Shown here in pieces: positions 1 to 9,459 of a DNA stretch of 39,952 nucleotides. Each line of letters starts with the position of its first letter. The stretch's first letter is position 1. The translations under genes were made by a program, and so were the position numbers. This DNA is from Opitutales bacterium. GTDB lineage: Bacteria; Verrucomicrobiota; Verrucomicrobiia; Opitutales; T3Sed10-336. A model generated the notes under the pieces. The model ran no database searches and had not been told where the DNA came from. It worked only from the letters and a program-made list of their open reading frames with translations. Location of the stretch: assembly GCA_007130045.1 (NCBI GenBank), contig SLTG01000074.1, forward strand, positions 1-39,952. Reading direction: 5' to 3'.

Positions 1-453
1 TAATCGCCCACGCTCAGGAATTACCGCAATCCTTAACCATGCGGGTTGCAATACGGAAAAGGGTCGAAGGACGGCATTCTTGTGGATCGCGTTGGTAAAT
101 TATTCACATGGCGTTGTTTCAAGGCAGGCACGCTCGATGTTTCAGCATTGACGCGCCCGGCATCGTATCCGATACAAGGGGGTTGCCGGGAAGTCCGCCT
201 GCGGAATATGAGGAGCACGTTACCATGCGATCAATAGCGGGAATCCACGCGGCGAAAAGAGGTTTGCTTGATCCTCTCCGGATAATCTTGTAACAAGGTG
301 CGCTGAAATAAGGTTGCACGTTTGATGAAGGATTCTAAAACTATGCTCGGTCGGTTTTGGTTTTTTCATTAAAGGGGGATTCGTTAGTCGCCCCCCGCCG
401 ACCGCCCTTTTTCAACAAATTCACCGAATTCCCGCAGGACAGCTGAAAAGATT
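1..453. other. Gene-free leader region upstream of the glycolate operon
   Basis: I find no convincing gene here. The short open frames on either strand (about 60 residues) have no recognisable motif, signal peptide or ribosome binding site. The 3' third (about 340-412) is rich in G-tracts, C-tracts and T-tracts and can form structure, described separately. I looked for a glycine riboswitch because the downstream operon makes glycine, but saw none of the paired conserved cores I would expect. The segment probably carries the promoter and 5' untranslated region of the aminotransferase gene, but I cannot place a -35/-10 pair with proper spacing. Confidence 0.5.
348..412 (+). promoter_or_regulatory. 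Structured leader or terminator-like element before the aminotransferase gene
   Basis: CGGTCGG at 348-354 is perfectly complementary to CCGACCG at 398-404. Inside that loop, GGGGG at 374-378 can pair with CCCCC at 391-395. A third pairing, AAAGGG (371-376) with CCCTTT (405-410), crosses the first stem, so it would be either a pseudoknot or a mutually exclusive fold. The element ends in a T-run (408-412). It could be a terminator of a gene left of the window, a transcription attenuator, or chance pairing in a G/C-tract-rich stretch. No known riboswitch class is recognised. Confidence 0.35.
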
Positions 454-1656
454 ATGTCAAATCCGAACGAACGCTTCAATCGCATCACACCTTCCGAGCG
501 TGTACTCATGGGCCCGGGGCCCAGTGACGTTTCTGCGCGTGTGCTTCAAGCCATTTCCGCGCCGACTATCGGCCACCTCGATCCCGAATACCTGGCGATC
601 ATGGACGAGACCCGCGGGATGATGCGCAGGTTATTCCGCACCCGGCATGAGATGACTATGGCCATTTCCGGCACGGGTTCGGCGGGCATGGAATGCTGCG
701 TGGTCAATCTGATCGAGCCTGGCGACGAAATGATCGTCTGCGTCAACGGTGTCTTCGGCACGCGGATGAAAGATGTCGCCGAGCGCTGCGGCGCCGTGGT
801 CCATCCCATTGAACTCGCGTGGGGTCAAAGCTTCGAGCCCGACGCCATCGCCCAGGCACTGAAGGAGCATCCGAATACCAAGGTTGTCGGGATCGTTCAC
901 GCCGAAACCTCCACCGGCGCCCACCAGCCCCTTGAGGAGATCACCCAAATCGTCCACGACTCAGGAGCCCTTTTGCTCGTCGACGCGGTCACCTCCTTGG
1001 GAGGCATGGACGTGCGGGTGGACGATTGGAGGATTGACGCCATTTATAGCGGCACGCAGAAGTGCCTGTCCTGCCCTCCCGGCCTGGCGCCGGTTTCGTT
1101 CTCGCCGGCGGCGCTCGAAAAAATCCAAAACCGCAAGACGAAGGTCGCCAGTTGGTATCTGGATGTCTCGATGCTTGCCCAGTATTGGGGCAGCGACCGA
1201 GTGTACCACCACACCGCTCCGATCAACATGACCTACGCGCTGCACGAGGCGCTCCGCATCATTCTTGAAGAGGGAATCGACGCGCGAATCGCGCGACACA
1301 CACTCAACCACCGCGCCCTGCGCGCCGGCCTGGAAGCCATGGGACTTTCCTATATCCCGCCCCGCTCGCTGACCACGTTGAACGCGGTCCACGTTCCCGA
1401 GGGTGTGGATGACGCCGGGGTGCGGAAGCGGCTCCTCAATGACTTCGGAATCGAAATCGGCGCAGGTCTCGGACCCTTCAAGGGAAAGGCCTGGCGAATC
1501 GGGCTCATGGGGCACGCAAGCACGAAGCGAAACGTCCTGCTGGTGCTGTCTGCCCTCGAAACCATCATGGCGGACCAGGGCCGTTCCGTGGCGAGAGGAG
1601 AAGGCCCGGCCGCCGCTTCGGCTGTATATGAAACCAAGCAGGCTGTTCCGGCCTGA
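454..1656 (+). CDS. Class V aminotransferase, alanine/serine-glyoxylate aminotransferase type
   Basis: This 400-residue cytosolic PLP enzyme belongs to the alanine-glyoxylate/serine-glyoxylate aminotransferase family, which transfers an amino group onto glyoxylate to give glycine. The N-terminal LMGPGPSDV (18-26), the glycine-rich cofactor loop SGTGSAGME (72-80), the cofactor Asp in LLVDAVTS (Asp177) and the Schiff-base Lys203 in [13 protein letters not shown] are all visible. The length is typical. The stop codon is followed after 2 bases by glcD, so it is the first gene of a glycolate oxidation operon, and the aminotransferase would consume the glyoxylate made by GlcDEF. The amino donor (alanine, serine or both) cannot be read from sequence. 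The start ATG has only a weak purine stretch upstream. Confidence 0.9.
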   Translation: MSNPNERFNRITPSERVLMGPGPSDVSARVLQAISAPTIGHLDPEYLAIMDETRGMMRRLFRTRHEMTMAISGTGSAGMECCVVNLIEPGDEMIVCVNGVFGTRMKDVAERCGAVVHPIELAWGQSFEPDAIAQALKEHPNTKVVGIVHAETSTGAHQPLEEITQIVHDSGALLLVDAVTSLGGMDVRVDDWRIDAIYSGTQKCLSCPPGLAPVSFSPAALEKIQNRKTKVASWYLDVSMLAQYWGSDRVYHHTAPINMTYALHEALRIILEEGIDARIARHTLNHRALRAGLEAMGLSYIPPRSLTTLNAVHVPEGVDDAGVRKRLLNDFGIEIGAGLGPFKGKAWRIGLMGHASTKRNVLLVLSALETIMADQGRSVARGEGPAAASAVYETKQAVPA

Positions 1657-1658
1657 TC

Positions 1659-3107
1659 ATGGAAACCGCCGCTCTGTTCAGTGAACTTGAATCCATATAC
1701 CCGCCCGACCGCTTGCTCGGCGGCCGGGCGGAGTTGGCCGCTTTCGAATCCGACGGACTGACCGCATTCTCCGTTACCCCCCGGGCGGTGGTCATTCCCG
1801 AAACCGCAGACGAAGTGGTGCGCACGGTGCGCCTTTGCCACAAACACAACGTCCCCTTCGTCGCGCGGGGAAGCGGGACAAGCCTTTCGGGCGGATCCCT
1901 CCCCATCGCCGAGGGGATCGTAATCGCTTTGAACCGGTTGAACCGCATCCTCGAACTCGATCCGCAGCGCCGAATCGCCGTGGTCGAACCCGGCGCCGTC
2001 AACCTGGACGTCAGCCGGCAGGCGCAAGTCCACGGACTCCACTACGCACCCGACCCGTCGAGCCAACAGGTCTGCACGATCGGGGGCAACGTCGCGTTCA
2101 ACTCCGGAGGCGCTCACTGTCTCAAATATGGAATGACCGCCAACCACGTGCTTGGGATCAAAGCGGTGCTCGCCAACGGTGAGCTCATCGAACTCGGCGG
2201 CGACAGCCTCGAACAGACCGGTCCGGACTGGGTCGGTCTCTTCGTGGGCAACGAGGGCCTTTTCGGGGTCGCCATCGAAGTCACGCTGCGGTTGCTGCCA
2301 CGGCCTGAATCTTACTACACGGTGCTGGCGGGCTACGAGAGCGTCGAAGCGGCGGGCGATGCGGTGGCGCGCATCGTCTCCAGCGGATTGCTCCCCGGCG
2401 CGATGGAGATCATGGACGCCTTGGCGATCGAAGCCGCGGTTGCCGCCGTCAAGAGCGAATACCCGCCCGGCGCCGAAGCCGTGCTCATCGTGGAACTCGA
2501 CGGCCCGAGCGACTTGATCGACGCCGAAAGCCGCAGGCTCGACGAGCTGATTCGCGATTCCGGAGCCGTGGGGGTCCACGTCGCCACCTCGCCGGAGGAA
2601 CGCGCAACGATATGGAAAGGACGGAAAAGCGCCTTTTCGGCAGTCGGCCGGCTCAGCCCCGACTTCATCGTGCAGGACGGAGTCGTGCCCCGGCGCAAAC
2701 TCGGTTACGCCCTGCGACGGATCGACACCCTTTCGAAAGCCCGCGGACTTCGCGTGGCAAACGTGTTCCATGCAGGCGATGGCAACCTGCATCCTCTTAT
2801 TCTCTACAACGGCCGCAACGAAGGCGAACTCGAACGGGCCGAGGAATTGGCCGGCGAGATCATCGGTCTATGCATTGAACTCGGAGGGTCGATCACCGGC
2901 GAGCACGGAATCGGAATGGAAAAACGGGATTTTCTGTCCCGAATGTTCACCGATGACGACATTGATGCATTCCGGCGAATACGCGTGGCCCTGGATCCAA
3001 AGGAAATCGCCAACCGCGGAAAAATGTTTCCCGGCGGCGAACCCCCGGCCATGGCGAGCGGCGGCCTTCATCCGCTGGAAAAAAAAGGAGTCATCAGCCG
3101 GGAATGA
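1659..3107 (+). CDS. glcD: Glycolate oxidase subunit GlcD, FAD-linked
   Basis: This 482-residue flavoprotein is the catalytic FAD subunit of glycolate dehydrogenase, which oxidises glycolate (often also D-lactate) to the 2-oxoacid. The FAD_binding_4 (PCMH) domain spans roughly residues 40-220, with [13 protein letters not shown] at 70-82, PDPSS at 131-135 and [11 protein letters not shown] at 141-151. The C-terminal FAD-oxidase domain carries HAGDGN (371-376) and GEHGIG (414-419), both characteristic of the GlcD/D-lactate dehydrogenase family. It begins 2 bases after the aminotransferase stop, so translational coupling is likely. glcE follows after about 200 bases containing a repeat element, then glcF. 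GlcD rather than a lone D-lactate dehydrogenase is supported by this GlcDEF order. Confidence 0.93.
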   Translation: METAALFSELESIYPPDRLLGGRAELAAFESDGLTAFSVTPRAVVIPETADEVVRTVRLCHKHNVPFVARGSGTSLSGGSLPIAEGIVIALNRLNRILELDPQRRIAVVEPGAVNLDVSRQAQVHGLHYAPDPSSQQVCTIGGNVAFNSGGAHCLKYGMTANHVLGIKAVLANGELIELGGDSLEQTGPDWVGLFVGNEGLFGVAIEVTLRLLPRPESYYTVLAGYESVEAAGDAVARIVSSGLLPGAMEIMDALAIEAAVAAVKSEYPPGAEAVLIVELDGPSDLIDAESRRLDELIRDSGAVGVHVATSPEERATIWKGRKSAFSAVGRLSPDFIVQDGVVPRRKLGYALRRIDTLSKARGLRVANVFHAGDGNLHPLILYNGRNEGELERAEELAGEIIGLCIELGGSITGEHGIGMEKRDFLSRMFTDDDIDAFRRIRVALDPKEIANRGKMFPGGEPPAMASGGLHPLEKKGVISRE

Positions 3108-3117
3108 GGAGTGTCTT

Positions 3118-3294
3118 GGATTTCGGATTGCGGATTGCGGAGTTCACTCCGCCGGTTCGCACACTGACGCGAGAAGGCCGCTCGCCGAGTGACTGCCGAG
3201 TAATTCGAGTGCTACCTGTAATTGCGTTGTCAACGTGGTATCCCGCCTTGCCGCTCTCAAATCGCGTTGCCTGCCAATCCGGAATCTGAAATCC
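3118..3294. repeat. Inverted-repeat element with heptameric GGATTNN arms
   Basis: The left arm at 3118-3137 reads GGATTTCGGATTGCGGATTG. The right arm at 3275-3294 matches its reverse complement at 18 of 20 positions (mismatches at arm positions 8 and 13). Both arms are built from 7-base units of the form GGATTNN. The 137 bases between them contain no gene. The element lies between glcD and glcE inside the operon. It looks like a small non-autonomous element or palindromic intergenic repeat; I see no obvious target-site duplication. A related heptamer tract lies at 28926-28953. Confidence 0.6.
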
Positions 3295-3313
3295 TCCCGT
3301 TCGCCCGATTGAA

Positions 3314-4393
3314 ATGAAACCCGCCAGTGTCGAGGAAGTTCAAGACGCCGTCACCCGGCACGCCCGGCTCCTTCCGCACGGACGAGCGACGAAGCCGCCG
3401 CTCGGATCGGCGCCGGAGGAGGTGGTCCGTCTCGACATGACGGGCTTTTCGACGATCACCGAATACGAACCGGACGAGTTCACCTTCACCGCCGGGTCCG
3501 GCGCCTCTCTGCGCGAGATCGAGAAAACCCTTTCCGAAAACTGCCAGTATCTACCGTTCGAGCCGCCGCTGATCGACGAGGGAGCGAGCCTGGGAGGCAC
3601 CGTGGCCGCCGGGCTCAGCGGTTCGGGCAGACTTCGCTTCGGGGGGGTTCGAGACTTCGTTATCGGCGCCCGTTTCGTCGATGGTACCGGGAAGCTCGTT
3701 CACGGCGGCGGAAAGGTTGTCAAGAACGCCGCGGGCTTCGATCTTCCCAAGTTGATGGTCGGCGGCATGGGTCGACTCGGTGTGCTCATCGATCTCACGT
3801 TCAAGGTCTTCCCCGCACCAAGGGCCTGGCGGTCCATTCGTGTTTCCTGTCGCGATTTCGCGGATGCACTCGGCGTCATGACGACACTTGCCGGTAAACC
3901 GCTCGACCCGGAAGCCATGGACATCGAGCCGCCGGCCACGCTGATGGTGCGCGTCGCCGGGGACGACGCCTCGATCGACAAGCACGCCGAACGGGTCGGA
4001 AAGACGGCGGATCGCCCGTACGAGATACTGCCGCCGGAAGATGACCGGAGTCATTGGGAATCGGGACGAAACTTCAAGTGGGTGCCGGACGGGCATCTCC
4101 TGATCAAGGTCGCCCTGACCCCCGCCCGGCTCGCCGGGTTGGAGCAGGCGCTTCTACCGGCGGATCCTCCGCGCCGTTACGCCGTGGCAGGTAACTTGGC
4201 CTGGATTGCCTGGCCCGCCGATCGCCCGGCGGAAGATCTCGACCTAGCCGGACTTGGAGGCATGGTCGTCCGCGGCCCCCTTCCGTCCGATGCCTCGCCC
4301 CGGCTCGGAGCCCGGCAACACGGCGCCGCCGCCTTCGCAAAATGCATCAAAACCGCCCTCGATCCTCAAAACCGATTTCCTCCGCTCATTTGA
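3314..4393 (+). CDS. glcE: Glycolate oxidase subunit GlcE, FAD-binding
   Basis: This 359-residue protein resembles GlcE, the second flavoprotein subunit of bacterial glycolate dehydrogenase. It holds mainly an FAD_binding_4 domain in its N-terminal two thirds. Characteristic segments include GASLREIEKTL, DEGASLGGTVAAGLSG, GGGKVVKNAAGFDLPKLMVG and MGRLGVLIDLTFKVFP. The C-terminal third is poorly conserved, as is usual for GlcE, and lacks the GEHGIG-type motif of GlcD. It sits between glcD and glcF in the canonical order. No clear Shine-Dalgarno sequence precedes the ATG. The upstream gap with an inverted repeat could reduce coupling with glcD. Confidence 0.88.
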   Translation: MKPASVEEVQDAVTRHARLLPHGRATKPPLGSAPEEVVRLDMTGFSTITEYEPDEFTFTAGSGASLREIEKTLSENCQYLPFEPPLIDEGASLGGTVAAGLSGSGRLRFGGVRDFVIGARFVDGTGKLVHGGGKVVKNAAGFDLPKLMVGGMGRLGVLIDLTFKVFPAPRAWRSIRVSCRDFADALGVMTTLAGKPLDPEAMDIEPPATLMVRVAGDDASIDKHAERVGKTADRPYEILPPEDDRSHWESGRNFKWVPDGHLLIKVALTPARLAGLEQALLPADPPRRYAVAGNLAWIAWPADRPAEDLDLAGLGGMVVRGPLPSDASPRLGARQHGAAAFAKCIKTALDPQNRFPPLI

Positions 4394-4468
4394 ACGATCC
4401 CCGCGATTTTCGATCCGATCATGGTTCAAAACTGAATCCAAACCCGCGCATCCGAAGTCCAACCTTTC

Positions 4469-5770
4469 ATGCATCACAATATCGACAAATCGAAGGCCGG
4501 CCCCATGGCGCAGTCGATGAAAGAGGCGATCACCGCCTGCGTCCATTGCGGATTCTGTCTGCCTTCCTGTCCCACCTACCAGGAACTGGGCGAAGAGATG
4601 GATTCGCCGCGCGGACGTATTTATCTCATGAAGCAGGTCCTTGAAGGCAAACTGGACGCCGCCGAAGCCCAGCCGCACATCGACCGGTGTCTGGGCTGCC
4701 TGGCGTGTGAAACATCCTGTCCGTCCGGAGTCCCCTATCACCAGCTTCTTAGTCCGTACCGGTCATCCCGCGGCAACACGGTCAAACGTTCCCCGATCCA
4801 ACGGCTCAAGCGCTTTCTCGTCCTGCAAACCCTTCCCTACCCGGGCCGCTTCCGGTTCGCGGTGCGATTCGGAGGCTGGATCAAGGGGTTCAAGCCCCTC
4901 CTTCCGAAGCCGCTCCGCCCGATGATCAATCTGATGCCCTCCGGCCTTCCGCCTGAGGGCAGGCTTTCCGGGCGATACGAAGCCCAGGGCAATAAGCGGG
5001 CGCGCGTGGCGATGCTGACCGGGTGCGTCCAGCGGGTCCTCGAGCCTGAAATCAACCGTGCTACGGTCGAAGTTCTCACCCGCAACGGGGTCGAAGTCAT
5101 TGTGCCTGAGAAACAGGGCTGCTGCGGGTCGCTTGCCTGGCACGTTGGCGAGGCCGGCGTCGCCCGGCGTTTCGCACAAGAGACGATCGACGCCTTCCCC
5201 GACGATGTGGATGCCGTCATCGTCAACGCCGCAGGATGCGGTTCGGGCATGAGCGAGTATCCGCTGATGTTCGAAGGCAGCGAGGGAAAAGACAAAGCGA
5301 AAGCGTTCTCGCGTAGAGTCACCGATGTTTCGGTTTTCCTCGACCAGCTCGGCATCGAGCCTCCGCCGCCTTTGGAACGCCCTCTGCGCGTCGCCTATCA
5401 CGACGCCTGCCACCTCTGCCACGGACAGCGAATCCGTGCCGAACCCCGCGGAATCCTCAAGTGCATCGAAGGTTTGGAACTGCTTGAATTAGCGGACGGA
5501 GAGCGCTGCTGCGGCTCGGCCGGAACCTACAATATCGACCAGCCCGAAATTGCCGCCGAGCTTGGAAAGAAAAAAGCCGACGCGATCCACAGGACGGAGT
5601 GCGACCTTGTTGCGACGGGCAATATCGGCTGCATGGTGCAGATCCGCAAACATCTTGAAGGGCCGCCAGTCCTCCACTCGGCAGAGGTGCTCGCCCTCGC
5701 TTATGCCGGCAGGCTCAACGCGACGACGGTTCGGGACGGCGCGCGGAAACCGTTCCCGGCCGACGCCTGA
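4469..5770 (+). CDS. glcF: Glycolate oxidase iron-sulfur subunit GlcF
   Basis: This 433-residue protein is the electron-transfer subunit of glycolate dehydrogenase. Two 4Fe-4S binding motifs are visible: CVHCGFCLPSC (Cys24, 27, 30, 34) and CLGCLACETSC (Cys74, 77, 80, 84). Two CCG-type domains follow, with GCVQRV (185-190) and GCCGS (217-221), then HDACHLCHGQ (311-320) and CCGSAG (347-352). These would pass electrons from GlcD/E toward the quinone pool at the membrane. The start is ambiguous. ATG 4469 has no good ribosome binding site, whereas in-frame ATG 4505 has GAAGG eight bases upstream and gives an N-terminus closer in length to known GlcF. It is the last gene of the operon and converges on the kinase gene. 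Confidence 0.92.
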   Translation: MHHNIDKSKAGPMAQSMKEAITACVHCGFCLPSCPTYQELGEEMDSPRGRIYLMKQVLEGKLDAAEAQPHIDRCLGCLACETSCPSGVPYHQLLSPYRSSRGNTVKRSPIQRLKRFLVLQTLPYPGRFRFAVRFGGWIKGFKPLLPKPLRPMINLMPSGLPPEGRLSGRYEAQGNKRARVAMLTGCVQRVLEPEINRATVEVLTRNGVEVIVPEKQGCCGSLAWHVGEAGVARRFAQETIDAFPDDVDAVIVNAAGCGSGMSEYPLMFEGSEGKDKAKAFSRRVTDVSVFLDQLGIEPPPPLERPLRVAYHDACHLCHGQRIRAEPRGILKCIEGLELLELADGERCCGSAGTYNIDQPEIAAELGKKKADAIHRTECDLVATGNIGCMVQIRKHLEGPPVLHSAEVLALAYAGRLNATTVRDGARKPFPADA

Positions 5771-5806
5771 CCGGAATGCCCCGGACTGGAGTGATTTGCC
5801 GCCGCC

Positions 5807-8050
5807 TCAGGAATCCAAAACATCCCGGACCTTATCGGCGAGTGCGGCCGCCGTAAACGGCTTCTGCAACAGGTTGGCGCCCGGACGGAGCGCTTCCTGG
5901 TGTTCGATGGCTTTTCCCGGGTAGGCCGAAGTGAAAAGAACTTTCGTGTCCGGATTGGTCGCCGTGATCCGCTCGGACAACTCGCACCCGTCGAGATCGG
6001 GCATCACCATGTCGGTAAGCAGCAGGTCGAGGGATCCATCATCGTCTTCCTCCGCGATTTTCAAAGCCGATACGCCATCCGAAGCACTCTGTACCGCATA
6101 TCCCAATCGTACCAGTACCATCGCCGCCATTTCGCGCAGCGCAGGGTCGTCCTCAACCAAAAGGATCCGCTCCGTTCCTCGCGGCATCTCCTCGGGAGTA
6201 CGTGTCATCCCCGTAACCGGGGCCTCGCCCGACGATTGCGGAAGGAATACCTTGAACGTCGTTCCCCGGCCAGGCTCGCTGTAAACCGATATGTGGCCGG
6301 CGCTCTGCTTCACAACGCCATAACACGTCGCCAGTCCCAGCCCCGTGCCCTTGCCGACGTCCTTGGTTGTGAAGAACGGCTCGAAAACGCGCGCCCGGGT
6401 TTCCGCGCACATCCCGATACCCGTGTCCGAGACCGCGAGCATCACGTAATCGCCCGGGGTCAACTCGGCGTCGCGCCCAATACTGTCCGGTTCGAGCGTC
6501 ACGGTCGATGTTTCCAGCGTCAGTTTTCCCCCGTCGGGCATCGCGTCGACCGCATTCATCGCCAGGCTGACGATCACCTCCTCGATCTTTCCAGCATCCG
6601 CTTCGATCATTGGCAGGTCATCGGCCAGGACGAGGCGCACGTCGAGCTCCGCTCCCAACACTCGCCTCAACATCCCTTCCATATCGCGGAGCTCCTCGTT
6701 CAGGTCGATCGTCGTTTTCCGCATGAACTGTCTGCGCCCATATGCCAGAAGTTGCCGGGTCAGAACCGCAGCCCGATCGGCGGCCTTCCTTATTTCAATC
6801 ACACTCGCACACAACGGGCTGTCGGACGGAAGATCGGTGAGCAACAGTTCGCTTTGGCCGCTGATGGCCGTTACGATACTGTTGAATTCGTGCGCCACTC
6901 CCCCGGCCAATTTGCCTACCGTTTTCAGTTTCTCCGATCGAAAAAGTTTTTCCTCAAGCCTTCTTCGATGGATGTATTGGCCGATCTGTTCACCGAGTAC
7001 ATCGAACAGAGAAGACAGTTCCTGATCGGGCTCGGATTCCCTGGCGCTGAACATTTCGATCACCCCGCAGACTTCGCCGCTGTTCACGATGGGAAACCCA
7101 ACGCCTTTGCGCATCCCGATCCGCTCGAATTCGCCGGAGAAAGGAGATTTCACCTCCTTGCGTACATCGTCGATCCACACGGGTTTCCCCTCCGTCCAGA
7201 CCCGACCAGGCAATCCAACCCCCCGGGTAAACTCGGTGTTCCCGCAGGCTTGCTTAATTCCCTCCGTCGAAAGGCCGGGAGCCAACCAAGTCGCCGAGCA
7301 GCGCAGAACGTCGGAGTGTTGATTCAGGCTCCAAAGGCGTCCCATATCCCAGCCAAACCCGTCGCAAAGGGTTTGCAGGATATTCGGCCCGGTTTGTTCA
7401 TCGCTCACCGACTCCGCGAGCACCCGGCTCACGGCGCACTGAATGCTCAATTGCCGCTCTCGCCGCCTGAGCGCCCGGTTCGACTCCTTCAACTTGCGTG
7501 TACGCTCGACCACCCGTTGCTCAAGTTCCTCCACTCTCTGTTGCGCGCGCCGGTGCAGCCACCATTTTTCGGTAAAGGCATACGCCAATTGAAGCGCTTC
7601 CACGGTATCGAACGGCTTCTTGAGGATGACCAGCCTGTCACGCTCGCCGATCTCGGCGAACATCTCTTCCCACGAATAGTCCGAGTAAGCCGTACAGATC
7701 ACCACCTGGATGCGGGGATCCAGCTCATAGATCTTTCGCGTCGTTTCCACCCCGTCAATCCCCGGCGGCATTCGCACGTCCACAAACGCCATCGCGTAGG
7801 GTCGGTCTTCTTTCAGGGCTTTCTCGACCAGGGTCACTCCTTCCTGGCCCTGGTAAGCGGAATCGAGCTCAAACTGAAGCCGCACTGGCGTGCGCGAGGG
7901 CGTCCCGAAAAGAACAGCCTCGCTCGCCGCCAATTCGGCATCCCCCGCCAAAACATCCGGAGCGAGGATTTTCCGGAAGTCGTCATGAATAGCCTGATTA
8001 TCATCGATGATCAGGACGCGGCGGTTTTTCCCGTCATTGCTATTGGTCAT
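5807..8050 (-). CDS. Soluble hybrid histidine kinase: receiver-GAF-HisKA-HATPase-receiver
   Basis: This 747-residue signalling protein has no membrane segment. The N-terminal receiver (about 10-155) keeps the acidic pair Asp16/Asp17, acceptor Asp91 (FVDVRMPP) and Lys144/145. A coiled-coil linker (about 160-200) leads to a GAF-like sensor (about 205-360). The kinase core has the H-box [10 protein letters not shown] with His387, the N-box around Asn499, the G1 box DTGIG (542-546), EPFFTT and [10 protein letters not shown]-terminal receiver (about 627-745) has Asp634/635, acceptor Asp680 (LLLTDMVMP) and Lys730. The H-box has Ser391 where Asn is common. The layout suggests a phosphorelay kinase gated by an input receiver and an intracellular signal. 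No separate response regulator is adjacent. A GGAGAG ribosome binding site precedes the ATG. Confidence 0.9.
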   Translation of the reverse strand: MTNSNDGKNRRVLIIDDNQAIHDDFRKILAPDVLAGDAELAASEAVLFGTPSRTPVRLQFELDSAYQGQEGVTLVEKALKEDRPYAMAFVDVRMPPGIDGVETTRKIYELDPRIQVVICTAYSDYSWEEMFAEIGERDRLVILKKPFDTVEALQLAYAFTEKWWLHRRAQQRVEELEQRVVERTRKLKESNRALRRRERQLSIQCAVSRVLAESVSDEQTGPNILQTLCDGFGWDMGRLWSLNQHSDVLRCSATWLAPGLSTEGIKQACGNTEFTRGVGLPGRVWTEGKPVWIDDVRKEVKSPFSGEFERIGMRKGVGFPIVNSGEVCGVIEMFSARESEPDQELSSLFDVLGEQIGQYIHRRRLEEKLFRSEKLKTVGKLAGGVAHEFNSIVTAISGQSELLLTDLPSDSPLCASVIEIRKAADRAAVLTRQLLAYGRRQFMRKTTIDLNEELRDMEGMLRRVLGAELDVRLVLADDLPMIEADAGKIEEVIVSLAMNAVDAMPDGGKLTLETSTVTLEPDSIGRDAELTPGDYVMLAVSDTGIGMCAETRARVFEPFFTTKDVGKGTGLGLATCYGVVKQSAGHISVYSEPGRGTTFKVFLPQSSGEAPVTGMTRTPEEMPRGTERILLVEDDPALREMAAMVLVRLGYAVQSASDGVSALKIAEEDDDGSLDLLLTDMVMPDLDGCELSERITATNPDTKVLFTSAYPGKAIEHQEALRPGANLLQKPFTAAALADKVRDVLDS

Positions 8051-8124
8051 GAAATCTCTCCGCCTGGATAACCAAGCAATCGAAACCGTCCTCTTCCCGC
8101 GGTTAAACCAGACGCTTCATTCAT

Positions 8125-8153
8125 TTTATACACCCCGATTTCCGCAAGCTAAA
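8125..8153 (-). promoter_or_regulatory. Possible sigma-70 promoter for the hybrid kinase gene
   Basis: On the minus strand, TTTAGC (8153-8148) and TATAAA (8130-8125) are separated by 17 bases. The -10 matches five of six consensus positions and the -35 only three. It sits about 75 bases upstream of the kinase ATG in the 251-base divergent region shared with mnmA. Nothing equally good was seen for mnmA. Confidence 0.3.
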
Positions 8154-8301
8154 TCGTTCATAGTGCAATTCTGAAGCGAGAAACGCCAATCCGTGCGGCC
8201 CTCGACACGCCCGCGCAGCCGGATTCCAACGTTAGAGAGTTGAAACCTCTGGCCGGACGATCAAGAGTACCGGAAGCGAATGACAGATTCGCGGTTTTTC
8301 G

Positions 8302-9459
8302 ATGGAACGGATTCTCATAGCGATGTCGGGCGGGGTTGACAGCAGCGTGGCGGCGCTCCTGCTCAAACAACAGGGGTACACAGTCGCCGGCGCGTACATG
8401 AAGAACTGGATCAATGACGAGGAACAGATCCGGGGCGACTGTCCGTGGCGGCGGGACATCGAAGACGCGCGCGCCGTCGCCGAATTCCTCGGGATCGAGT
8501 TCCGGGTCGTCAATCTGATGGATGCCTACCGCGAACGGATCGTGGACTACCTCCTTGAAGGGTACACCCGGGGGACCACTCCGAACCCCGATGTGATGTG
8601 CAATCGCGAAATCAAGTTCGGCGCCTTTCTCGACTACGCGTTGCGGGAAGGTTTTGATGCTGTCGCCACGGGACACTATGCGCGAAAAGACGAGAAAAAA
8701 CCGGGTGAATTGACGCTGCGACGCGGTCGGGACCGGAATAAGGACCAGTCCTATTTTCTCGCGATGATACGCCCCGAGCAACTTCGGCGGGCGGTCTTTC
8801 CGGTCGGAGAATTGAAAAAAAACGAAGTCCGCAAACTCGCCGCGGACCACGGCCTGCCCAACGCCGGGAAGAAGGACAGCCAAGGTATCTGTTTTATCGG
8901 GAACATCCGGATGCGCGACTTCCTCGCCCATTACATTCCGGACAAACCCGGCGAGATTGTCGATACGAATGGCAGGGTGCTGGGTCGCCATCGCGGCCTC
9001 CATTTGTACACGCTCGGCCAGCGCCGCGGCATCGGCGTGCCATCGAACACCGACAATGCGTTCTACGTGGTCGCCGGCAAGGACATCCCGCGCAATCGCC
9101 TCATCATCGCGTTCGACCGGATCGATTCGCCCGGTCTTTACGCGCGCGAAGTCATCGTACGCGATCTATCCTTTCTGAGAAAAACGATCGACGAAACCCG
9201 CCGCCTCGAAGCCTGCCCCCGTTACCTGGATCCCGCGCAACCGGCCACCTTCACCCGTCTCGACGACGGCAGGGCACGAATCCTGTTTGACCGGCCCCAG
9301 CGGGCACTGGCCCCGGGACAGATCGTGGCCCTTTACGAAGGGGAAACCCTTTTGGGCGGCGGCGTCTACGAAACCATCGAACCACTCGAACCACTCCATG
9401 GCCGCGCGAGCGTCCCGGATTCCACCAATCCACTTGAAGCCCAACGTCCGTTGTTTTGA
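8302..9459 (+). CDS. mnmA: tRNA-specific 2-thiouridylase MnmA
   Basis: This 385-residue cytosolic enzyme makes the 2-thio group of wobble uridine 34 in tRNA-Lys, tRNA-Glu and tRNA-Gln, using ATP and persulfide sulfur. The PP-loop MSGGVDSSV (8-16) binds ATP. The two catalytic cysteines are Cys100 in [13 protein letters not shown] and Cys197 in DSQGICFIG, very close to the spacing in E. coli MnmA. The tRNA-recognition stretch KDQSYFL is at 148-154. Its length is normal. Its TGA stop overlaps the TTG start of the downstream lipoprotein gene. It is read divergently from the kinase gene. Confidence 0.96.
   Translation: MERILIAMSGGVDSSVAALLLKQQGYTVAGAYMKNWINDEEQIRGDCPWRRDIEDARAVAEFLGIEFRVVNLMDAYRERIVDYLLEGYTRGTTPNPDVMCNREIKFGAFLDYALREGFDAVATGHYARKDEKKPGELTLRRGRDRNKDQSYFLAMIRPEQLRRAVFPVGELKKNEVRKLAADHGLPNAGKKDSQGICFIGNIRMRDFLAHYIPDKPGEIVDTNGRVLGRHRGLHLYTLGQRRGIGVPSNTDNAFYVVAGKDIPRNRLIIAFDRIDSPGLYAREVIVRDLSFLRKTIDETRRLEACPRYLDPAQPATFTRLDDGRARILFDRPQRALAPGQIVALYEGETLLGGGVYETIEPLEPLHGRASVPDSTNPLEAQRPLF

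Noticed and set aside
1-453. Glycine riboswitch before the glyoxylate aminotransferase
   Set aside because: I could not find the conserved glycine-aptamer cores, only the unrelated stems reported at 348-412.
1350-2792. 480-residue open frame on the minus strand opposite the aminotransferase and glcD
   Set aside because: It spans two real genes on the other strand and has no domain or start signal; it is an artefact of codon composition.
5900-8071. 723-residue open frame on the plus strand opposite the hybrid kinase
   Set aside because: It is antisense to a gene with complete kinase and receiver motifs, has no recognisable domain, and is rich in His/Arg/Pro as expected from reading a GC-rich gene backwards.
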